Source of the DNA: Nitrososphaerota archaeon
GTDB taxonomy: Archaea > Thermoproteota > Nitrososphaeria_A > Caldarchaeales > Wolframiiraptoraceae
NCBI GenBank assembly: GCA_021163925.1
Contig: JAGGTD010000016.1
Span: 1-35,837, forward strand
Length of the DNA stretch: 35,837 nucleotides
Reading direction: 5' to 3'
Both the position numbers and the translations under genes were made by a program. This document shows positions 15,996 through 23,874 of this stretch, in pieces (position 1 is the first letter of the stretch; each line of letters opens with the position of its first letter). The notes beneath the pieces were generated by a model. That model was not told the DNA's origin, did no database searches, and was given only the letters and a program-made list of their open reading frames with translations.

Positions 15996-18341
15996 ATGAG
16001 GCGGAGTCAAGGTTTTAGGCCGAGGATTGAGGAGAAGCGGTGGGATCCAAGCTGGGAGGAGAAGATCTATGAGAAGTGGGTGGAGGAGGGGATCTACAGG
16101 TTTAGGCTTAGATCTAAGAAGCCTAAATTCGTTATAGACACTCCACCACCCTATCCGTCGGGCAGGCCATGGCATATTGGAGCGGCGGCCCACTACTCCC
16201 AGATAGATATGATCGCTAGGACGAGTAGGATGCTTGGATATGAGGTGTATTTCCCGATAGGAATCGATAGGAATGGGCTGCCGGTCGAGCTTTACACCGA
16301 GCGGATGTATGGGGTCTCGATTAAGGAGGTTTCGAGGGAGAAGTTCATCGAGCTATGCAGCCATGCTCTAGACGACCTAGAGAAGGAGATGATCTGGATA
16401 ATGAAGAGGATGGGGCTAAGCGGAGACTTCGAGAACTATTATCGGACGGACTCCGAGGAGTATAGGAAGCTGACCCAAGCAACCTTCATAGAGCTCTGGA
16501 ATAGGGGGTTGATCTACACCGCCACTAGACCGAACAACTATTGCTGGGAGTGTGGGACGACTATCGCGGACGCCGAGGTGGTGTATGAGGAGAGACCTGC
16601 GAAGCTCGTATACATCAGGTTTAAGCTTAAGGATTCTCCGGGAGATTTGATCATAGCGACGACTAGACCTGAGCTCTTAGGAGCTTGTCAAGCCGTCTTG
16701 GTGAACCCGAGGGATGAGAGATACACCCATCTACACGGAAAGCATGTGATAGTCCCGATCTATGGCCAGGTCGTCGAGATAATACCCCATCCAGCTGCGA
16801 AGCCTGAGTTTGGGACAGGTGCTGTGATGGTCTGTAGTTATGGGGATTATACGGATGTCCTCCTCTTCAGAGAGCTTGGATTGAAGGAGAAGGTGATGAT
16901 AGGGCTTGATGGGAGGATGACCGAGGAGGCTGGAAAATATGCTGGGATGAAGGTTGAGGAGGCGAGGGAGGCAATCATAAAGGATTTGCAGGAGATGGGG
17001 CTCGTTGTGAAGATAGAGGACATAGTCCACCGAACCCCGATCTGCGAGAGGAGTAAGACGCCGATAGAGATAATCCCGATGCAAGAATACTATCTGAGAC
17101 AATTAGATTTCGCCGACGAGCTAGTCAAGCTCTCAGATAAGATGAAATTCCACCCACAACATCATAAGAGGCTTCTATTGGATTGGATAAGCTCGCTCAG
17201 GATCGACTGGCCGATAAGTAGGAGGAGATATTATGCGACCGAGATTCCGATCTGGTATTGCGCTAAGTGTGGCGAGCCTCACGTGCCGCCTCCTGGAAGA
17301 TATTATAGACCTTGGGCTGAGAAGCCTCCATTCGATAGGTGTAAGAAGTGCGGCCACACGGAGTTCATAGGCGAGACCAGGACATTCGACACTTGGATGG
17401 ATTCCAGCATAACCCCACTCTTCATAACCAAGTATATGCGGGATGAAAAATTCTTCAAGGCAACCTACCCAACGGGAATCAGACCTCAGGGGAAGGATAT
17501 CGTTAGGACCTGGCTCTACTACACGATCCTCAGATGCTATCTATTGACTGGGAAGCCTCCATTCAAGGAGGTTTGGATTAGTGGAACTGGGCTTGATGAG
17601 AGAGGGATTAAGATGAGTAAGAGTAGGGGGAATGTCATAGACCCGATCCCGATCTTAAAGAAGTATGGGGCCGATGTCTTCAGGTTTTGGAGCGCTCAGG
17701 AGGCGAGCCTCGGAGAGGATTTCAGGATCTCCGAGCAGAGGATAGCGAGCGCCGGTAGGTTCTTGACGAAGCTCTGGAACATCGCCAGATATATCTCAAG
17801 CTTTCCAAGGCCTAGGAAGGCTAAGCTGACCCCAACCGATAGGTGGATCTTGGGCGAGCTCACCTTAACGGCTAAGAGATGCCTGGAGGGCTACAAGGAC
17901 TATAACTTCTTCATCCCAGCGACCACGATAAGAGACTTCACCTGGAACCTCTTCGCAGACCACTATATCGAGATGTGTAAGCCTAGGGCTTATGGATCTG
18001 GATTTAATCGGGAGGAGCAGAGGGCCGCTTGGTTCACCCTCCACGAGGTTTTGAGGACGATCCTACTCCTATCGGCTCCAATAATCCCATTCATAACCGA
18101 TGAGATCTGGAGGAGGCTATACTCGAAGAAGAGTATACATGTCCAAGAGTTTCCGAGGGTGAGGTGGAGGACGACCTACACGAAGTATACGGAGGATATA
18201 GTCGAGTTCAACTCTAGGATCTGGAGGATGAAGAAGGAGAGGGGATTATCGCTCAGGTCTCCGATAAAGGCCGAGATACCTAGGAGGCTTAAGCCTTTCA
18301 GAAAAGACCTAATAGCTATGCATAACATCGTCGCAGGGTAA
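15996..18341 (+). CDS. valS: Valyl-tRNA synthetase, archaeal type
   Basis: A class I synthetase that charges tRNA-Val. The HIGH motif is WHIGAAAHYS at about residue 59, inside PPPYPSGRPW, which is typical of archaeal ValRS. The KMSKS loop is GIKMSKSRGNVIDP near 539. The editing domain contains LIIATTRPELLGACQAVLVN. Zinc-binding cysteines occur in CWECG near 183, CAKCGEPH near 421 and CKKCGH near 449. The anticodon-binding part follows (TPTDRWILGEL). 781 residues fits the short archaeal form without the C-terminal coiled coil of bacterial ValRS. LeuRS and IleRS were considered; the GIDRNGLPVE line favours ValRS. Confidence 0.92.
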   Translation: MRRSQGFRPRIEEKRWDPSWEEKIYEKWVEEGIYRFRLRSKKPKFVIDTPPPYPSGRPWHIGAAAHYSQIDMIARTSRMLGYEVYFPIGIDRNGLPVELYTERMYGVSIKEVSREKFIELCSHALDDLEKEMIWIMKRMGLSGDFENYYRTDSEEYRKLTQATFIELWNRGLIYTATRPNNYCWECGTTIADAEVVYEERPAKLVYIRFKLKDSPGDLIIATTRPELLGACQAVLVNPRDERYTHLHGKHVIVPIYGQVVEIIPHPAAKPEFGTGAVMVCSYGDYTDVLLFRELGLKEKVMIGLDGRMTEEAGKYAGMKVEEAREAIIKDLQEMGLVVKIEDIVHRTPICERSKTPIEIIPMQEYYLRQLDFADELVKLSDKMKFHPQHHKRLLLDWISSLRIDWPISRRRYYATEIPIWYCAKCGEPHVPPPGRYYRPWAEKPPFDRCKKCGHTEFIGETRTFDTWMDSSITPLFITKYMRDEKFFKATYPTGIRPQGKDIVRTWLYYTILRCYLLTGKPPFKEVWISGTGLDERGIKMSKSRGNVIDPIPILKKYGADVFRFWSAQEASLGEDFRISEQRIASAGRFLTKLWNIARYISSFPRPRKAKLTPTDRWILGELTLTAKRCLEGYKDYNFFIPATTIRDFTWNLFADHYIEMCKPRAYGSGFNREEQRAAWFTLHEVLRTILLLSAPIIPFITDEIWRRLYSKKSIHVQEFPRVRWRTTYTKYTEDIVEFNSRIWRMKKERGLSLRSPIKAEIPRRLKPFRKDLIAMHNIVAG

Positions 18342-18342
18342 A

Positions 18343-18350
18343 CATATATT
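18343..18350 (+). promoter_or_regulatory. TATA box of guide RNA candidate 2
   Basis: CATATATT starts just after the valS stop codon. Its centre is 26 nt before 18373, the first base of the terminal stem of the candidate RNA. Confidence 0.45.
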
Positions 18351-18372
18351 CAGCCATACAATACTATGTGGT

Positions 18373-18447
18373 GCTGAGCTGTGAGGATCGTCGGAACATC
18401 TGACCAATTGGGATGATGACGGGTCAGAGATCTCATCTAAGCTCGGC
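18373..18447 (+). ncRNA. Candidate box C/D guide RNA 2
   Basis: In the valS-phosphorylase gap the order is C box GTGAGGA (18381-18387), 12 nt guide (18388-18399), D' box CTGA (18400-18403), C' box ATGATGA (18413-18419), 12 nt guide (18420-18431) and a weak D box CTCA (18432-18435). D' and C' are joined by the palindrome CCAATTGG, a natural hairpin. The ends GCTGAGCT (18373-18380) and AGCTCGGC (18440-18447) form an 8 bp stem with one G-U pair. The D' guide is complementary to GUUCCGAC, which I recall as a conserved stretch of 23S domain IV. The terminal C and D boxes are poorer than the internal ones, which lowers confidence. Confidence 0.5.
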
Positions 18448-18463
18448 ATTTAACATTATCAGT

Positions 18464-19180
18464 TCATAATCTCTTGAATGCGTTTAGGATTATCTTCGCC
18501 GCCTCCATCACCCTATCCTTAAGCTGATCCGCTAGGAGCATGGGAGTATCTCTGACGACGTTATTGCTTATTATCAAGACCGCCGCGGACTTGAATCCTC
18601 TAAGCCTTGCGAGGCCGAAGAGGGCTGCGCACTCCATCTCAACCGCTATAACTCCATACCTCCTCCACTTCTCAACGAAGTGTGGATCCTCGGCGTAGAA
18701 GGCGTCGTTCGAGACCACCGCCCCAACTCTAAACCTCAATCCAGCTCTCCTAGCCTCTTGAACTATGGCCTCCATAACCTCATAGTTTGGCGCGAGGGGT
18801 AGGTGGACTCCTGGCGCATAGGTTGAGAGTGCTCCATAGGTTGAGGAGCATGAGGCTGAGTCCGGTATCAAGAGCTCCCCGGGCTCCATCTCCTCTAGGA
18901 ATGCTCCAGCCGTCCCAAGCCTGACGATGATCTCGGCTCCAAGCATCCTAAGCTCCTCAAAGACTATCGAGGACGATGGGCCGCCTATTCCATGGCAGGC
19001 GACCGTCACAACCTCTCCATCGAATTCCCCCGTATAGACCGGGAACCCCCTATTCGTGTTCACGAGTTCAGCGTCCTTAAGGATCGAGGAGATCTGCTCA
19101 ACCCTCGCCGGATCTCCAACCGCTATCACCTTCTCCGCGATCTGCTCAGGCTTTGCCAAGATATGGTATGGCCCGCGCAT
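18464..19180 (-). CDS. Purine/uridine nucleoside phosphorylase
   Basis: A PNP/UDP-family phosphorylase that splits nucleosides with phosphate for salvage. The sequence shows VIAVGDPARVEQISSILK, the phosphate-binding GDPARV. It then shows VACHGIGGPSSSIVFEEL, IVRLGTAGAF and the nucleoside-binding GVIAVEMECAALFGLA. It ends with a SNNVV line. About 238 residues, as usual. Which base is preferred cannot be read from the sequence. ATG 19180 (MRGPYHILAK) is preferred over GTG 19198 because a TATA-like TTAATATT (minus strand, 19203-19210) is centred 26 nt before it. Confidence 0.88.
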   Translation of the reverse strand: MRGPYHILAKPEQIAEKVIAVGDPARVEQISSILKDAELVNTNRGFPVYTGEFDGEVVTVACHGIGGPSSSIVFEELRMLGAEIIVRLGTAGAFLEEMEPGELLIPDSASCSSTYGALSTYAPGVHLPLAPNYEVMEAIVQEARRAGLRFRVGAVVSNDAFYAEDPHFVEKWRRYGVIAVEMECAALFGLARLRGFKSAAVLIISNNVVRDTPMLLADQLKDRVMEAAKIILNAFKRL

Positions 19181-19240
19181 GCAAAATCTATTTCTCACTT
19201 GAAATATTAATCTTTATCATTCTTTCCTTATTGATGGATC

Positions 19241-19735
19241 TTGAAGATCTACTGTGGCTACTATGCTGCTCCATTCGCGGTCGTGGGGTTCGTTGGATCG
19301 AGTGAGGGGCTTATCCACCTAGGATTTTACCGAAGCCTCGAGGATTTCGTGGAGAGAGTTAGGAAGAGATTTGGGGAGATCCATCAAAATATCGAGGAGT
19401 TCAAGGATTTGATAGAGCTCTTAGAGAGATACTTCTCGGGTCAGAGAACCGAACTCGACTACCCAATCATCTTGAACGGAACCGAGTTCCAGCTAAGGGT
19501 TTGGATAAAGGTGAGGGAGATACCCTATGGGGAGGTGAGGAGCTATGAGTGGGTTGCGAGGAATATCGGTAGGAAGGGGGCGGCGAGAGCCGTTGGAAAC
19601 GCCTTAAGGAGGAATCCGATAGCCTTGATAATCCCATGCCATAGGGTCGTTAGAAAGGATGGTAGTATCGGAGGATTTGGATATGGGGTCGAGGTCAAGA
19701 GGAAGCTTCTAAGGATCGAGGGGATCGAGCTCTAA
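19241..19735 (+). CDS. ogt: O6-methylguanine-DNA methyltransferase
   Basis: A suicide repair protein that moves the O6-alkyl group of guanine onto its own cysteine. The active-site motif is IPCHRV with Cys near residue 133. The DNA-binding helix-turn-helix and arginine finger lie in IPYGEVRSYEWVARNIGRKG and AARAVGNALRRNP. The C-terminal GGFGYGVEVKRKLLRIEG is typical. 164 residues; the start is TTG 19241. Its stop abuts the stop of the convergent Ogg2 gene with no gap. Confidence 0.95.
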   Translation: MKIYCGYYAAPFAVVGFVGSSEGLIHLGFYRSLEDFVERVRKRFGEIHQNIEEFKDLIELLERYFSGQRTELDYPIILNGTEFQLRVWIKVREIPYGEVRSYEWVARNIGRKGAARAVGNALRRNPIALIIPCHRVVRKDGSIGGFGYGVEVKRKLLRIEGIEL

Positions 19736-20380
19736 TCACTTCAAGATTCGCCCAGTCTCTATATACCATAGATAGAGATCCAATTCGGCCAAGCTTATCC
19801 CAAGCTCCTCTGAGATCCTCCTGAGAAGCCCCTCAATCTCAAGATACCTCCTCCGAGTCAGGGATCTCGGCCTCTTAATCAAGCCATATCTCGTGAGCAG
19901 GTCTATTATGTGGAAGTCTATTATTGAGAGGTTCTTGAACCCTATGTTTCTGAGGAAGTGGCTTGCCTCCTTATACCCAACCCCCTTAACATTCCTCACC
20001 AACCACTCCCTAATCATAAACTCATCATCGATCGTCTCAAGAATCTTGACTAGCTCGTCCAAACCCCTCCTCGCTTGGACTATGTATCTCGCCCTAGAAC
20101 TTGGAAACCTGTGGCCAAGCCTTCTAAGGGTCTCGGCCAACTCTTCTTCGGAGAGCTTTAGAAGATCGTCACCGATTTCCTCAACGATCCTTAAGGATCT
20201 CTCAGCGCTGAAGTTCGCGGCTAGGATGCAGAAGCATAGCTCCTTAAACAGATCCTCTCTTGAGGAACCTTTAAGCGATTCAAACTCCTTAATTCTGGCC
20301 TCGACAACCCTCCTAACCTCATCCTCCATCAACAGCCTCCGTAGATCCCTCAGAAGCATCTGGAAAACCGCGCTCCCCAT
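19736..20380 (-). CDS. ogg: 8-oxoguanine DNA glycosylase/AP lyase (Ogg2)
   Basis: A helix-hairpin-helix glycosylase of the archaeal Ogg2 type. The signature NVKGVGYKEASHFLRNIG contains the catalytic Lys137, and SIIDFHIID contains the catalytic Asp155. There are no Fe-S cysteines, unlike endonuclease III. It excises oxidised guanine and cuts the abasic site. The C-terminus YLWYIETGRILK is typical of the family, where the last lysine helps recognise the base. 214 residues from ATG 20380; ATG at residue 8 or 18 is possible. Confidence 0.92.
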   Translation of the reverse strand: MGSAVFQMLLRDLRRLLMEDEVRRVVEARIKEFESLKGSSREDLFKELCFCILAANFSAERSLRIVEEIGDDLLKLSEEELAETLRRLGHRFPSSRARYIVQARRGLDELVKILETIDDEFMIREWLVRNVKGVGYKEASHFLRNIGFKNLSIIDFHIIDLLTRYGLIKRPRSLTRRRYLEIEGLLRRISEELGISLAELDLYLWYIETGRILK

Positions 20381-20423
20381 CGACGATTAAAGACTCCGGG
20401 AACTCATAATCCTTGAGGCATCC

Positions 20424-20431
20424 TTAATAAT
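20424..20431 (+). promoter_or_regulatory. TATA box of guide RNA candidate 1
   Basis: TTAATAAT is centred about 26 nt before 20453, just ahead of the C box at 20456. No protein gene starts there. Confidence 0.45.
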
Positions 20432-20449
20432 GTGGAGGAGATGGTTATG

Positions 20450-20508
20450 GATGGGATGATGAGCAACGTCCAAGTTGAGCTATGATACCCGACGGGCAGG
20501 CTGACCAA
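20450..20508 (+). ncRNA. Candidate box C/D guide RNA 1
   Basis: In the 204 bp gap between ogg and the CofE-like gene, the elements are: perfect C box ATGATGA (20456-20462), exactly 12 nt guide (20463-20474), D' TTGA (20475-20478), 3 nt, degraded C' ATGATAC (20482-20488), exactly 12 nt guide (20489-20500) and perfect D box CTGA (20501-20504). This is the canonical archaeal layout. GG/CC bases flank C and D as a short stem. The D guide CCGACGGGCAGG contains 8 contiguous bases complementary to GCCCGUCG of the 16S decoding region. By the D+5 rule it would methylate the C equivalent to E. coli C1402. Ends are estimated. Confidence 0.7.
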
Positions 20509-20584
20509 AACACATACTCAAAAATTTCCGTGTTAAATGATTTTTATTCTCCCATTCTAACCAATTTTATGGCGTGAGATTTAG

Positions 20585-21496
20585 ATGGATAAGCCTATAA
20601 CTATCTATGGTGTCAAGCTGCCGCTCATCGAGGAGAGATGCGACCTAGCCCAAGCCATAGTCGATTCCGCTAGAAAGCAGGGATTGGAGCTAGAGGATGG
20701 AGACATCATAGTGATCACATGCAAGATCGTCTCAAAGGCCCTCGGCCTCCTCGTTAAGCTCGATGATGTGAAGCCGTCGACGAGAGCGGTGGAGATCGCG
20801 TCTAGGGCTGGATGCGATCCGAGGTTTGTCGAGCTGGTCTTGAGGGAGAGCGACGATGTCGTTGCAGCTATTCCCGTTAAGAGGCTCGCCGATGAGGGGC
20901 TTATCCCCCTATACTCATATTCTAAGAAGCCTGAAAATGTTAAGCGATGCTTGGAGAAGTATCCGACGATCTTCCTCGTGACCCGGGATGGAAGCCTCTG
21001 GAGCGATGCAGGCCTCGACTCCTCAAACCATCCACCTGGAGTCATATCCATACCTCCCAGAGACTTAGACGAGGTGGCTAAGGCCATAAGAGATAGAATT
21101 AAGGAATTGACCGGCAGGGATGTCGCGGTCGTCATCTCAGATACGGAGATCTTCTTAACAGGTTCACTCGACTTCGCTAGGGGATCTTATGGGATAGAGC
21201 CTATCGAGCGAGGATTCGGCGAGCCAGACCTATATGGTAAGCCTAAGTTCGGGGGAGTCGACGCGATAGTCCATGAGATATGCTCGGCGGCCGCCTTGAT
21301 GATGAGGCAGACGGCTCGCGGGATACCTGTCGTGATAATCAGGGGACTCGACTATGAGAGATGTGAATGCGGATATCATGATAGGGTTAAGATGAGCTCG
21401 GAGGGGTGGGCGAGGATATTGAAGCATGTGTTAAGGGAGACTAGGAGGGTTTTGGGATTAAAGAATCTCTTAAGAATGCTCTTAGAGTTCATTTAG
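20585..21496 (+). CDS. Divergent CofE-family protein without the catalytic motif
   Basis: A homologue of the F420-0:L-glutamate ligase family. The N-terminal half aligns with true CofE: GLELEDGDIIVITCKIVSKA, SRAGCDPRFVELVL, then SDAGLDSSN (140-148) where CofE has ANAGVDxSN. At residues 185-187 the SDT is kept, but the following GRPxR of active CofE is replaced by EIFLTGS. The C-terminus is longer (303 residues) and carries YERCECGYHDR with Cys260 and Cys262. It may use another substrate or be regulatory. The canonical copy is at 30262. Expressed alone; its start is ATG 20585. Confidence 0.8.
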   Translation: MDKPITIYGVKLPLIEERCDLAQAIVDSARKQGLELEDGDIIVITCKIVSKALGLLVKLDDVKPSTRAVEIASRAGCDPRFVELVLRESDDVVAAIPVKRLADEGLIPLYSYSKKPENVKRCLEKYPTIFLVTRDGSLWSDAGLDSSNHPPGVISIPPRDLDEVAKAIRDRIKELTGRDVAVVISDTEIFLTGSLDFARGSYGIEPIERGFGEPDLYGKPKFGGVDAIVHEICSAAALMMRQTARGIPVVIIRGLDYERCECGYHDRVKMSSEGWARILKHVLRETRRVLGLKNLLRMLLEFI

Positions 21497-21510
21497 GGAA
21501 TGATCTCGAC

Positions 21511-22458
21511 TCAGACCTGACTCCTCCCACATGATGGGCAGAAGAGGCTTAGCAAGGGCTTCCTCGCCCCGCAGAATCTACATATCGGGCTTATCGCGTT
21601 CAATAATGTGATCCTCCTCTCGATCTTCGCTCTAGCATTCCTAAACTGAACGCTATCATAGAATTCTTCAAGCTTCTCAATCCTATTCAGGTAGGTTGGA
21701 TGCGTCTTGAAGAGCTCGGAGACCGAGTCTAGGATTCCCTCAAAGCCTTCCTCAGAATATCTTATGAGCTTGGAGAACATGGACTTGATCACCTCTAGAT
21801 CGTTGGTCACCAAGAGGCTGGCCCTATCCGCTGAGATCTCGGAGTCCCTATGCCACGCGAGTAGGAGGAGTCTGAGGGGCTCCGCGGCCAAGTCTAAGCC
21901 CATTAAGGAGAGTGAGAGTGAGGCCCCTCGAACTAGGAGCTCGGCTAGGGTGTGATATACTAGATGTCCGCTCTTCACGTGGCCAAGCTCATGGGCTACG
22001 ACGGCCTCAAGCTCCCTCTCATTCATAATCTCGAGCATAGATGAGCTTATTGCGAGCACGGGTTCTTCATCGGTTCCAAACGTGAATGCTTGAGGCGTCT
22101 CTGATTGGATTATGAAGGATTCTGGGAGAACTTTTAATCCCAACATTATCCCACATCGCCTTATGATCGAGCCTAAGCTTGAGAGAGGCTTAACCCTAAT
22201 CGATCTCCGAGCTAGCTGGGATCTTAGACGCTCTAGCTTCTTCTCGATTAAGAGATGCTTTATGATCTGGGGAAGGGGTTCGAGGTCTTTGATAGACTCG
22301 ATCCCATCCTTATCTGGGGGATAGATGAAGTCTTCAACAGCTAGATCATATTGGGTTAATGGGATTATCCTATGGCGGCAGCGGAGGCAGAAGATCCTAT
22401 CGATCCTCGTATAGGCTCCACACCTTGGACAGGGTATCTCCAAGTATTCATCGCTCAC
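21511..22458 (-). CDS. M48 metalloprotease with two zinc ribbons
   Basis: The protease motif HELGH (about residues 155-159) is followed by the third zinc ligand region WHRDSEISADRASLL, the HtpX/Ste24 arrangement. Unlike HtpX it lacks an N-terminal membrane anchor. Instead it begins with a zinc ribbon (CPRCGAYTRIDRIFCLRC) and ends with another (CRFCGARKPLLSLFCPSC). One moderately hydrophobic stretch (LLVRGASLSLSLMGLDLAAE) may contact the membrane. The zinc ribbons suggest recognition of a protein or nucleic acid. The start is GTG 22458. Confidence 0.85.
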   Translation of the reverse strand: MSDEYLEIPCPRCGAYTRIDRIFCLRCRHRIIPLTQYDLAVEDFIYPPDKDGIESIKDLEPLPQIIKHLLIEKKLERLRSQLARRSIRVKPLSSLGSIIRRCGIMLGLKVLPESFIIQSETPQAFTFGTDEEPVLAISSSMLEIMNERELEAVVAHELGHVKSGHLVYHTLAELLVRGASLSLSLMGLDLAAEPLRLLLLAWHRDSEISADRASLLVTNDLEVIKSMFSKLIRYSEEGFEGILDSVSELFKTHPTYLNRIEKLEEFYDSVQFRNARAKIERRITLLNAISPICRFCGARKPLLSLFCPSCGRSQV

Positions 22459-22540
22459 GGCGGATTTTCCATAGAGTTAAGCGTGTGATGCTATTTAGCC
22501 TTCGACTCAGAATCATTCCTCTCATCGACATGCTAAAAGC

Positions 22541-22550
22541 TTAATTTATT
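22541..22550 (+). promoter_or_regulatory. TATA box of the deaminase gene
   Basis: TTAATTTATT is centred 26 nt before ATG 22572, implying a leaderless transcript and favouring that ATG over the preceding in-frame TTG at 22569. Confidence 0.5.
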
Positions 22551-22571
22551 CTCCATAAGTCATGATGTTTG

Positions 22572-23867
22572 ATGAAGAGGTTTGAGCTCGCCATCAGGAA
22601 TGGGATAATCTTAACGATGGATGATGAGATGAAGGTCTTCAGACCTGGAAGCATTGGAATCGATGATGGAGTCATAAAGTATGTTGGATCTAAGGACGTT
22701 AGGGGAGAGGTCGAGATAGATGCGAGTAAATGCGTCGTGATCCCGGGATTGATCAACTGCCACACCCACGCGGCCATGACCCTATTCAGGAACGCGGTCG
22801 AGGATCAGCCCCTAGAGAAGTGGCTCAAGGAATATGTCTGGCCGGTTGAGGAGAGGTTGAAGCCCGAGCATGTGAGGATTGGGACTAGGGCGGCTTGCGC
22901 CGAGATGGCCTTGGCCGGGATAACATGCTTCAACGACCAATACTTTTACATGGATCAAGTCGCCGAGGCCGCGGTCGAGGTCGGGATTAGGGGGGTTCTA
23001 TGCGAGGGGATGATCGAGGGATTCGACGAGGAGAAGGGGAGGAAGGCCCTCAAGAGAGGGGTGAGCTTCGCCGAGAAATATAATGGTTGGAGGGGGATGA
23101 TCTGGACTAGACTCGGCCCACACGCCGAGTATTCATGTAGCCTAGAGTTTTTGAGGAGGGTTAGGGAGGAGGCGGATAGGCTTGGAGTCGGGATCCACAT
23201 CCATCTAGCTGAGGCGAAGGCCCCAGTCGACGAGTTCATCGAGAAGCATGGGAAGAGCCCCGTGAAGCTCTTGGATGAGCTAGGATTCTTAAAGGACGAT
23301 GTCATAATAGCCCACGCGATCCACCTAGACGACGAGGACCTAAAGATACTCTCAGAGAGGAATGTGGCCGTCGCCTATAACCCCGTCTCCAACATGAAGC
23401 TCGCCTCCGGAATCGCTAGGATAGCTGAGATGCTGAAGCTCGGGATCAGGGTTGGGATAGGGACCGATGGACCTGGAAGCAATAATAGCCTAGACCTACT
23501 CCAAGACATCAAGATCGGAACTCTCCTCCAAAAGACGAGATACATGGATCCAACGGTCTTGCCGGCTAAGCAAGCTCTATGGATGGCCACGAGGGGAGGC
23601 GCCGAGGCACTAAACCTCTCAAACCTGATTGGGAGCATAGAGGTTGGGAAGAGGGCGGACATAGTGGTGATAGATACGAGGAGGATAAGATACATCCCGG
23701 TCAGAGACCCATATACCGCGATAACCTACTGTTCCTCAGGATCGGATGTAAGGGATGTGATAGTTGATGGAAAGATTATCGTTAGAGATGGAAGGCTTCA
23801 GACGATGGACTCTCAAAGAATTGTGGAAGACCTTGAAGGCGCCGTTCAAGAATTGTTCGCGGAGTGA
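22572..23867 (+). CDS. Amidohydrolase, SAH/MTA deaminase type
   Basis: A zinc-dependent deaminase of the TrzN/ATZ/MtaD group. Archaeal members deaminate S-adenosylhomocysteine, methylthioadenosine or 5'-deoxyadenosine. Metal ligands: H-T-H in LINCHTHAAMTLFRNAVEDQ (His64, His66), HIHLAEAK, IIAHAIHL and the aspartate in GIGTDGPGSNNSLDL. The closing GSIEVGKRADIVVIDT is the usual C-terminal beta-sandwich line. 431 residues. Nearby phosphorylase and phosphoribosyltransferase genes suggest a nucleoside salvage setting, but they are not in one operon. Confidence 0.85.
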   Translation: MKRFELAIRNGIILTMDDEMKVFRPGSIGIDDGVIKYVGSKDVRGEVEIDASKCVVIPGLINCHTHAAMTLFRNAVEDQPLEKWLKEYVWPVEERLKPEHVRIGTRAACAEMALAGITCFNDQYFYMDQVAEAAVEVGIRGVLCEGMIEGFDEEKGRKALKRGVSFAEKYNGWRGMIWTRLGPHAEYSCSLEFLRRVREEADRLGVGIHIHLAEAKAPVDEFIEKHGKSPVKLLDELGFLKDDVIIAHAIHLDDEDLKILSERNVAVAYNPVSNMKLASGIARIAEMLKLGIRVGIGTDGPGSNNSLDLLQDIKIGTLLQKTRYMDPTVLPAKQALWMATRGGAEALNLSNLIGSIEVGKRADIVVIDTRRIRYIPVRDPYTAITYCSSGSDVRDVIVDGKIIVRDGRLQTMDSQRIVEDLEGAVQELFAE

Positions 23868-23874
23868 TCGCTCA

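Noticed and set aside
15996-18341. Leucyl- or isoleucyl-tRNA synthetase
   Set aside because: The HIGH region context, the GIDRNGLPVE line, the length and the C-terminus fit archaeal ValRS better.
22475-22530. GTGATGC and CTCA (plus strand) or CGATGAGA and CTGA (minus strand) as another C/D RNA
   Set aside because: Spacings are 14 and 9 nt and no second box pair exists, and the region is the promoter space of two divergent genes.
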